DNA of 5,593 nucleotides from Rhizobium sp. LCM 4573 (GTDB lineage Bacteria; Pseudomonadota; Alphaproteobacteria; Rhizobiales; Rhizobiaceae), in NCBI RefSeq assembly GCF_001854865.1, contig NZ_MDDW01000004.1:52287-57879 (forward strand), in the 5' to 3' direction. A model generated the notes under the pieces. That model ran no database searches. It was not told the DNA's origin and worked only from the letters and a program-made list of their open reading frames with translations. The position numbers were made by a program, and so were the translations under genes. Shown piece by piece: positions 1 to 4,863 of this stretch (the first letter of the stretch is position 1; each line of letters begins with the position of its first letter).

Positions 1-1
1 C

Positions 2-667
2 ACCGCGCGCCTGCTCGAGCCCTGGCTCGGCACCGGTCTGGATTTGAGCGAGCTGCCGGTTCCCCGCCTCGTCATCATCACGATCGATGAGCAGAACCCG
101 CCGGATTTCGCCGCCATGCGCGATCTTCTGGCAAGCGAGGTTCCGCAAGCCTTCCTCGACGACCATCGCACCTGGGTGGATCGCCTGGTCTCCATGGCGC
201 ATACCACGGTGCTGATCGGCATCGGCGTTCTCGTGCTGGTCTTCACGGCGATGATCCTGACCGTGATCTTCGCCACGCGCGGGGCGCTTTCCGGCAACCG
301 CCACATCGTGGAAGTGCTGCATTTCGTGGGCGCCGAGCGCTCGTTCGTGGCGACCGAATTTCAGAAGCATTTCCTGAAGATCAGCCTCAAGGGCTCGGCT
401 GCGGGAAGCGCGCTTGCTGCCCTGTTGTTCGCCACGGCCAACCTCTGGCAGTCGCGCTCACTGGCGACCCCCGAGAGCGACCAGGCGACCGCCCTGTTCG
501 GCTCCTTCACCATCGGGTTCGGCGGCTATCTCGGTATCTTCGCCACGATGATCGTGATCGCCCTGCTGACGACGCTCACCGCGCGTTTCACCGTCATGCG
601 CACGATCGACGAGATCGATTTCATCCGCTCCGATCCCGCGCGCTCGGAAGGAGCGCCGCCTTCCTGA
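2..667 (+). CDS. ftsX: Cell division protein FtsX, ABC transporter permease subunit (5' end cut off by window)
   Basis: The membrane subunit of the FtsEX complex. FtsX pairs with the ATPase FtsE at the division site and, in the systems studied, uses ATP hydrolysis to switch on periplasmic peptidoglycan hydrolases rather than to move a substrate. The frame is open from base 2, so the start lies left of the window. The 221 visible residues hold the end of the periplasmic loop (about 1-65), then three hydrophobic segments at about 69-91, 127-148 and 172-195, matching TM2 to TM4 of the four-helix FtsX/MacB-like permease fold. The charged stretch between the first two visible helices contains VLHFVGAERSFVATEFQKHF, typical of the FtsX cytoplasmic loop, and the C-terminus ends in a cytoplasmic tail (MRTIDEIDFIRSD). 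Compared with E. coli FtsX (about 350 residues), roughly the first third is missing. ftsE would be expected just upstream. The TTG at 44 is internal and is not the start. Confidence 0.88.
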   Translation, partial: TARLLEPWLGTGLDLSELPVPRLVIITIDEQNPPDFAAMRDLLASEVPQAFLDDHRTWVDRLVSMAHTTVLIGIGVLVLVFTAMILTVIFATRGALSGNRHIVEVLHFVGAERSFVATEFQKHFLKISLKGSAAGSALAALLFATANLWQSRSLATPESDQATALFGSFTIGFGGYLGIFATMIVIALLTTLTARFTVMRTIDEIDFIRSDPARSEGAPPS

Positions 668-722
668 ACCTGTCCATCGTTTTGCTGCGAGGAAGCCCTG
701 TTCTCGCCACGAATCTCCGGCT

Positions 723-1466
723 ATGGACTGTGATATGAATTCGGGCCCGACCATGCGCAGGACACCGACCCCGCGCCCGCCCCAGGGGGGCTGGCTTTCG
801 CGGGATGGCTGGCTGCGCTGGTCGGCGAGGCGGCTCATCATGGCATGCGTTCTGATAGTGGCCGGCCTGTTCGGCGGCTTTCTCTGGTATGCCGATTCAG
901 TGACCTCGCTCAAGGCGCCGGACGGCGTGAAGGCGGACGCCATCGTCGTCCTGACCGGCGGCTATCAACGCATCGAGCAGGCGCTCGGCCTGCTGCGGGA
1001 CGGGGCCGGACACCGGCTCCTGATCTCCGGCGCCCATCCTTCCACGACGCCGGCGCAGATCCGCAAGGTGACCCAGGGCTCGGCGGACCTCTTCGATTGC
1101 TGCGTCGATATCGGATACGATGCGATCGACACTATCGGCAATGCCAATGAGACCGCCCGCTGGATACACGATCACGGCTACAAGTCCGTGCTGGTCGTCA
1201 CAAACAACTACCACATGATCCGCAGCCTTCACGAACTGCGCCGCGCCGATCCCGAAACGGAATTCATCGCCTATCCCGTGATCAATTCCGACCTCAGTAG
1301 AAAGGCCTGGTTCACCGAACCGGATGTGCTGCGCACCATGCTCAGCGAATACGGCAAAGTGGTTCTCGCGACCCTCCGCGACTGGATTGGGTTCCACCGC
1401 GGCAGCGGGCTGCGCACCGGCGACACTTCGCAGCGGACGGCAAGCAGAACCTCTCCGGAAGATTGA
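723..1466 (+). CDS. YdcF/SanA/ElyC-like DUF218 family membrane protein
   Basis: A 247-residue protein of the DUF218 family, whose members include E. coli YdcF (reported to bind S-adenosylmethionine), SanA and ElyC (both linked to envelope integrity). Its exact function is unknown. An arginine- and proline-rich tail (1-37) precedes one hydrophobic segment at about 38-56; by the positive-inside rule the tail is cytoplasmic and the DUF218 domain (about 71-215) is periplasmic. Family motifs visible are AIVVLTGG (73-80), LLISGAH (99-105), TIGNANET (137-144) and VVTNNYHMIRS (158-168). Vicinal cysteines lie at 126-127. The start is uncertain: ATG codons at 723, 735 and 753 are all in frame and none has a good Shine-Dalgarno; a GAGGAAG at 689-695 is too far from any of them. 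All three leave the membrane segment intact. It lies 55 bases after ftsX and upstream of plsC on the same strand, suggesting an envelope role in a shared transcript. Confidence 0.85.
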   Translation: MDCDMNSGPTMRRTPTPRPPQGGWLSRDGWLRWSARRLIMACVLIVAGLFGGFLWYADSVTSLKAPDGVKADAIVVLTGGYQRIEQALGLLRDGAGHRLLISGAHPSTTPAQIRKVTQGSADLFDCCVDIGYDAIDTIGNANETARWIHDHGYKSVLVVTNNYHMIRSLHELRRADPETEFIAYPVINSDLSRKAWFTEPDVLRTMLSEYGKVVLATLRDWIGFHRGSGLRTGDTSQRTASRTSPED

Positions 1467-1549
1467 CGGAGCGCCAAGCGCGGAAGAAGAGCTTTTTTCA
1501 CGCGGCGATCTCGTGTAGGCAACGCCTGTCCACTGGGAACTATGTCTTC
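1467..1549 (+). other. Gap or leader between the DUF218 gene and plsC
   Basis: The longest noncoding stretch in the window if plsC starts at 1550. It holds a short GCGC-CAA-GCGC stem (1471-1481), a six-T run (1493-1498) that could pair with the purine stretch before it (GAAGAAG 1483-1489, two G-U pairs, three-base loop), and a small AGGC-AAC-GCCT hairpin (1517-1527). None is a convincing terminator: the GCGC stem is 4 bases and stands 11 bases from the T-run. I see no promoter that I can support. Confidence 0.35.
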
Positions 1550-2341
1550 ATGCTGCTGGCGCGCTCGATCCTTTTCAACATCGCCTTCTATGCGAATCTC
1601 ATCGTCCGGATGATCGTGCTGAGCCCGATCTATTTCCTGATGCCGCGCAGGGCCGCCTATCGGATTCCCAAGGCATGGGCGGCCTCCTCCAGCTGGCTGA
1701 TGGCGAAGATCGTCGGCGCCACGTTCGAAATCGAAGGGATGGAGAACGTGCCGGAAGGTGGCTGCATCTTCGCGCCCAAGCACCAATCCGCCTGGGATAC
1801 GATCGCCCTCCTGCCCTTTCAGAAGGACCCGGTCTACATTCTCAAGCGCGAGCTGATGTGGATACCGCTGTTCGGCTGGTACGCGATGAAGCAGCGGATG
1901 ATACCCGTCAATCGCGGCGCCCGCGGCAAAGTCATGGTGGATGTCATGATCCGCACCAAGGAGGAGATGGCCAAGGGCCGCCAGCTCATCATATATCCCG
2001 AGGGCACGCGCCACCCGCCCGGCGCCGAACCCGAATATCGCTACGGAATTGCCCGCATTTATCGCGACGTGCAGGTGCCGGTGGTGCCGATCGTCGGGCA
2101 CTGGGGCCTGTTCTGGGGCCGCCGAAAGCTGATCAAATATCCCGGCCATTTCAAGGTGCGCATCCTGCCGCCGATCGAGCCGGGCCTCGATCCCGACATC
2201 TTTTTCCAGACGCTGATAGACCGGATGGAGAAGGCGAGCGACGAGCTTCTGATCGAGACCGTGGAAGCCAATCCGCATCTGCCGCTGCCGCCGACGGCGG
2301 CCAAGCGGCTGGCGGAGCTGCGGGCTCAGAACGCAGCCTGA
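1550..2341 (+). CDS. plsC: 1-acyl-sn-glycerol-3-phosphate acyltransferase (lysophosphatidic acid acyltransferase)
   Basis: Transfers a fatty acyl group to the sn-2 position of lysophosphatidic acid, giving phosphatidic acid, the precursor of membrane phospholipids; acts at the inner face of the cytoplasmic membrane. The 263-residue product has a hydrophobic N-terminal segment (about 6-31) and the PlsC/LPLAT motifs in order: the catalytic HX4D box with H78 and D83 (KHQSAWDT), motif II IPVNRG (118-123), motif III EGTR (151-154) and motif IV VPVVPI (176-181). Its length is normal for the family. The ATG at 1550 is preferred because the protein begins directly before the membrane segment and a weak GGGAA (1535-1539) lies 10 bases upstream. 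The frame stays open back to a TTG at 1463, which overlaps the stop of the preceding gene; this would add 29 residues of unconvincing sequence. Many bacteria carry several PlsC-like enzymes, some acting on ornithine lipids (OlsA) or other lysolipids, so substrate is inferred. Its end overlaps the convergent cyclotransferase gene by 16 bases. Confidence 0.87.
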   Translation: MLLARSILFNIAFYANLIVRMIVLSPIYFLMPRRAAYRIPKAWAASSSWLMAKIVGATFEIEGMENVPEGGCIFAPKHQSAWDTIALLPFQKDPVYILKRELMWIPLFGWYAMKQRMIPVNRGARGKVMVDVMIRTKEEMAKGRQLIIYPEGTRHPPGAEPEYRYGIARIYRDVQVPVVPIVGHWGLFWGRRKLIKYPGHFKVRILPPIEPGLDPDIFFQTLIDRMEKASDELLIETVEANPHLPLPPTAAKRLAELRAQNAA

Positions 2342-2871
2342 ACCCCACGGGCCGACGCTTCCACGCCGGCCCCAACCCCTTCAAGCCAGAGATCGCGTAT
2401 GCCCATTTCCCGCAAATGGGCGAGCGTATTGAAGAGATAGGCATCGTTCGGTCCGGATTGGCCGGAGGAGCGACGCACGATTTCGGCAGCTTCCTCGATG
2501 CCGAGCGCGCCTGCATATTGCACATGCGACCGGTCGACAACGTAGCCCACCGCCTTTACGTAGCGGCCGTCGCCTAGCATGACCGCGAGCATCCGTTCCT
2601 TGTAGACATTGGTGACCAGTTCCCGCTTGCGCAAATACTCGAGAACCTCGCCGCGGTCTTCAAGACCCACCCGAAACGCCATGCCGCGGCACGAGCCGCC
2701 GCGGTCGAGCCCGAGCACGAGACCGGGATTTTCAGGCGTGCCCCGATGCACGTAGGAGCGGATGCAAAGCGAGCGGCGATAGCCGAAGGCGCGTGCTGGT
2801 TGCGTCTCCTCATGCGGGAAGCCGGGGTTCCACATGAGTGAGCCGTAGCCAAATACCCAAAATTCGTCCAT
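2326..2871 (-). CDS. ChaC-like gamma-glutamylcyclotransferase
   Basis: A soluble enzyme of the ChaC branch of the gamma-glutamylcyclotransferase family. ChaC enzymes cleave glutathione to 5-oxoproline and Cys-Gly in the cytoplasm, turning over glutathione. The 181-residue product opens with the substrate-binding loop FGYGSLMW (7-14), has the family stretch LVLGLDRGGSCRGMAFRV (51-68), and a likely catalytic glutamate E84 in RKREL, the position of the general acid/base Glu in this fold. The C-terminal NDAYLFNTLAHLREMGI (142-158) also fits ChaC. The ATG at 2871 is chosen because homologues begin a few residues before the GYGSL loop. An upstream in-frame ATG at 2910 would add 13 residues, has no Shine-Dalgarno, and would sit inside the proposed -10 element. 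It is convergent with plsC (16-base overlap) and divergent from the DUF2125 gene. It has no evident functional link to either neighbour. Activity on glutathione rather than another gamma-glutamyl compound is inferred. Confidence 0.86.
   Translation of the reverse strand: MDEFWVFGYGSLMWNPGFPHEETQPARAFGYRRSLCIRSYVHRGTPENPGLVLGLDRGGSCRGMAFRVGLEDRGEVLEYLRKRELVTNVYKERMLAVMLGDGRYVKAVGYVVDRSHVQYAGALGIEEAAEIVRRSSGQSGPNDAYLFNTLAHLREMGIRDLWLEGVGAGVEASARGVQAAF
2401..2421. repeat. Perfect 8-base inverted repeat downstream of plsC
   Basis: GCCCATTT (2401-2408) and AAATGGGC (2414-2421) form a perfect stem with a 5-base loop, 59 bases past the plsC stop codon. It lies inside the opposite-strand cyclotransferase gene, where it encodes the conserved AHLREMG segment. 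A role in trimming or ending the plsC transcript is possible, but no T-run follows and protein conservation may explain it. Confidence 0.4.
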
Positions 2872-2905
2872 ATCCAAGGCCAAGCCGTATTCGAGATTCG
2901 CAGTC

Positions 2906-2934
2906 ACCATTGGAGAACATCATGGCAGCGTCAA
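2906..2934 (-). promoter_or_regulatory. Candidate sigma-70-type promoter for the gamma-glutamylcyclotransferase gene
   Basis: Read on the - strand, CTTGACG has its TTGACG hexamer at 2934-2929, a close match to the alphaproteobacterial -35 consensus. A 17-base spacer leads to a weak -10, AATGGT, at 2911-2906 (3 of 6 matches to TATAAT). Transcription would begin near 2899, giving a leader of about 28 bases to the ATG at 2871. The element overlaps the ribosome binding site and start codon of the divergent DUF2125 gene. The weak -10 keeps confidence low. Confidence 0.3.
2912..2916 (+). promoter_or_regulatory. Shine-Dalgarno site deciding the DUF2125 start
   Basis: GGAGA lies 5 bases before the ATG at 2922, a good match to the 3' end of 16S rRNA. 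The same frame is open further upstream to an ATG at 2838, but that start lies inside the opposite-strand gene and would put 28 polar residues before the signal anchor. This site supports 2922 as the start. Confidence 0.65.
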
Positions 2935-3926
2935 GCCGGTCCGGTGTCAGCCGAAAACTTTGGTTCCTGGCCAGCGCGGTGCTCGTCGTCATCGCTCTTT
3001 ATACCGCCGGGTGGTTCTATGCCGCATCGGTGCTCAAGGAAAAGACGCTGGCCCTGCTCGGCAGCCAGGAGGCGAAAGGGGTGAGCGCTGCCTGCACGGA
3101 CGCCGAATATCGCGGCTATCCTTTCCGTATCGGCCTCTTCTGCTCCCAGGTCGCGGTTGATGACCGCAACAACGGCATTTCCGCCACCTTCGGGCAATTG
3201 CGCTCGGCAGCCCAGATCTACAATCCCGGCCATATCGTCTGGGAACTCGATTCGCCCGCGGTAGTCCGCACCGGCCACGGACTGACCGTATCCAGTACCT
3301 GGGAAAACTTCCAGTCGAGCCTGGTGACTAAACTCAAGGGTGTGGAGCGAACCTCCGCCGTTCTCGACAATCTGAAAACCAGCATCGTCTCGGCGGCCAC
3401 CGGCCAGTCTTTCGACATCAACGCCGCGCATACCGAAATCCATATGCGCCAGAACGGACAGGACCTGGACGCCGCCCTCTCCATCCGCGACACCGACACG
3501 ACGGCCAAGGGCATACCGGCGCTGCTGCCCAGGCTTTCGGCAAATCTCGACCTCACGCTTGTCGGCCGCGCCGGCATGATCGACGGAAGCGATCCCAACG
3601 GCATGGCGCTCTATGGGACACAGGGCGAGATGCGCAGACTGACCGCCGATCTCGGCGAGGGACGGCTGATCACCGTAACCGGCCCCTTCTCCTTCGACGG
3701 CGAGGGATATCTTTCCGGCCGCCTGAAGCTTCAGGTCGAAAAGATCGACGCTTGGCGCGACGGCCTGTCTCAGGCTTTTCCCGATATGGCTCGCACGATC
3801 GAAACCGCGACGAAAATGCTCTCGGCTCTCAGTGGCGGCGAGAACGCCTCGCTCGACCTGACGATCAATCGCGGCAAGGTCCTGGCAGGCGGCTTCATCC
3901 CGATCGGCGAGATTCCGCCGATCTGA
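2922..3926 (+). CDS. DUF2125 domain protein, membrane-anchored and probably periplasmic
   Basis: A 334-residue protein that I assign to the DUF2125 family, known mainly from alphaproteobacteria and without an established function. A short basic tail (RSGVSRK) precedes one hydrophobic segment at about 13-35, which reads as an uncleaved signal anchor; no lipobox cysteine follows. The rest is predicted to lie in the periplasm and is rich in short alternating polar/hydrophobic stretches that suggest beta strands. The most family-like part is CTDAEYRGYPFRIGLFC (58-74); C58 and C74 are the only cysteines in the protein, so a disulfide is plausible. The C-terminal segment (about 310-334) has the form of a beta hairpin ending GGFIPIGEIPPI, resembling the ends of repeats in AsmA-like proteins; that resemblance is my inference. 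The start follows a good Shine-Dalgarno (GGAGA). The gene is divergent from the cyclotransferase and convergent with tyrC, with 7 bases between stop codons, so it is probably a single-gene transcript. Confidence 0.8.
   Translation: MAASSRSGVSRKLWFLASAVLVVIALYTAGWFYAASVLKEKTLALLGSQEAKGVSAACTDAEYRGYPFRIGLFCSQVAVDDRNNGISATFGQLRSAAQIYNPGHIVWELDSPAVVRTGHGLTVSSTWENFQSSLVTKLKGVERTSAVLDNLKTSIVSAATGQSFDINAAHTEIHMRQNGQDLDAALSIRDTDTTAKGIPALLPRLSANLDLTLVGRAGMIDGSDPNGMALYGTQGEMRRLTADLGEGRLITVTGPFSFDGEGYLSGRLKLQVEKIDAWRDGLSQAFPDMARTIETATKMLSALSGGENASLDLTINRGKVLAGGFIPIGEIPPI
3902..3923. terminator. Candidate bidirectional hairpin between convergent DUF2125 and tyrC
   Basis: A perfect 8-base inverted repeat, GATCGGCG at 3902-3909 and CGCCGATC at 3916-3923, with a 6-base loop. 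It covers the last codons of the DUF2125 gene and ends directly before its stop codon. A second, overlapping 5-base stem (GCCGA 3917-3921 with TCGGC 3930-3934) could form instead and is followed on the + strand by TATTTCTT. Neither has a proper T-run, so an intrinsic terminator is uncertain; it may protect the 3' end or assist termination in both directions. Confidence 0.35.
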
Positions 3927-3933
3927 GACTCGG

Positions 3934-4863
3934 CTATTTCTTGGCGTCCAGTGCGTGGCGGCCGAAATCCGGCGCATCTACATCCTGGCCCGCCTGGACG
4001 ATCGACCGACGGATCGCGCGGGTGCGGGTGAAGAGTTCAAACAGCTTGTCGCCCTCCCCCCAACGGATCGCCCGCTGCAGATAGGCGAGATCCTCCGAGA
4101 AGCGCGCCAGCATTTCCAGGATCGCATCCTTGTTGTGCAGGCAGACATCGCGCCACATAGTGGGATCGGATGCCGCAAGACGAGTGAAATCGCGGAAGCC
4201 GGAAGCGGAATATTTGATGACTTCCGATTCCGTCACCGTCTCCAGATCGTCGGCGGTGCCGACGATATTGTAGGCGATGATATGCGGCAGGTGCGAGACG
4301 ATCGCCAGCACCTTGTCGTGATGCTCGGCATCCATCTCGTCGATCCGGGAACCGAGTGCGATCCAGAAATCTTTCAACCGCTGGAGAGCGTTCGCATCCG
4401 TGCCCGGCAAAGGCGTGAAGATGCACCAGCGATCGCGGAAAAGCCCCGCAAACCCCGCATCGGGGCCGGATTTTTCCGTTCCCGCCAGCGGATGGCCGGG
4501 GATGAAATGCACACCCTTCGGCATATGCGGCGCCATCTGCGCGATGACCGAAGCCTTTGTGGAGCCGACGTCGGTGACGATGGCGCCGGCCTTGAGCGCC
4601 GGAGCGATCTGCCTGGCAACGTCCTCGGAAGCGCCGACCGGCACCGAAACGATGACGAGGTCGGCATCCTTCACCGCGTCCTCGGCGGATGCGACGTAAT
4701 GCGTGCCGAGCTTGAGTTCTTCCGCGCGCTTTAGGGTCTCGGCGCTGCGCGTGGAGATAACCACCTCGCGGGCCAGTCCCAGTTCCTTCACGTCGCGGGC
4801 GATGGAAGAGCCGATAAGGCCGATGCCGATCAGCGCGATCCGCTGGAAGTGCGGTTCACTCAT
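3934..4863 (-). CDS. tyrC: Prephenate/arogenate (cyclohexadienyl) dehydrogenase
   Basis: Oxidatively decarboxylates prephenate to 4-hydroxyphenylpyruvate and/or arogenate to tyrosine, the committed step of tyrosine synthesis in the cytoplasm. The 309-residue protein has an N-terminal Rossmann domain with GIGLIG (13-18) and the TyrA-family DVGSTK (98-103), then the catalytic-site motif [12 protein letters not shown] (122-133, with H124), and in the helical C-terminal domain SHLPHIIAY (190-198) and [16 protein letters not shown] (222-237). There is no fused chorismate mutase and no ACT domain, so this is the short stand-alone form, often insensitive or weakly sensitive to tyrosine. Strand beta-2 ends in ISTRS (36-40), without the acidic residue usual in NAD-specific members, which hints at NADP use. 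The ATG overlaps the stop of the upstream aminotransferase gene as ATGA, with GGGA 8 bases before it, indicating translational coupling. Choice between prephenate and arogenate as main substrate cannot be read from sequence. Confidence 0.9.
   Translation of the reverse strand: MSEPHFQRIALIGIGLIGSSIARDVKELGLAREVVISTRSAETLKRAEELKLGTHYVASAEDAVKDADLVIVSVPVGASEDVARQIAPALKAGAIVTDVGSTKASVIAQMAPHMPKGVHFIPGHPLAGTEKSGPDAGFAGLFRDRWCIFTPLPGTDANALQRLKDFWIALGSRIDEMDAEHHDKVLAIVSHLPHIIAYNIVGTADDLETVTESEVIKYSASGFRDFTRLAASDPTMWRDVCLHNKDAILEMLARFSEDLAYLQRAIRWGEGDKLFELFTRTRAIRRSIVQAGQDVDAPDFGRHALDAKK

Noticed and set aside
458..943. Open frame of 161 codons on the - strand across the ftsX/DUF218 junction
   Set aside because: Crosses two supported genes on the other strand, has no start signal and no recognisable motifs.
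1471..1498. GC stem plus six-T run as an intrinsic terminator after the DUF218 gene
   Set aside because: The stem is only 4 base pairs and stands 11 bases from the T-run, unlike a working intrinsic terminator.
1271..2278. Open frame of 335 codons on the - strand opposite the DUF218 gene and plsC
   Set aside because: Long open antisense frames are common in GC-rich DNA. The + strand frame carries clear plsC motifs and the antisense product shows no recognisable domain.
1675..2577. Open frame of 300 codons on the + strand in another frame over plsC
   Set aside because: Low-complexity Arg/Ala/Gly-rich product running across the convergent overlap into the opposite-strand gene; a shadow of plsC.
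2872..2910. Upstream ATG at 2910 for the cyclotransferase
   Set aside because: No Shine-Dalgarno, family members start just before the GYGSL loop, and it lies in the candidate -10 element.
2838..2921. Upstream extension of the DUF2125 protein from ATG 2838
   Set aside because: Overlaps the start of the divergent gene, adds polar residues before the signal anchor, and the Shine-Dalgarno at 2912-2916 points to 2922.
2931..3977. Open frame of 348 codons on the - strand opposite the DUF2125 gene
   Set aside because: Its product is arginine- and glycine-rich with no membrane or domain signature, and it overlaps the end of tyrC. The + strand frame has a Shine-Dalgarno, a signal anchor and family-like motifs.
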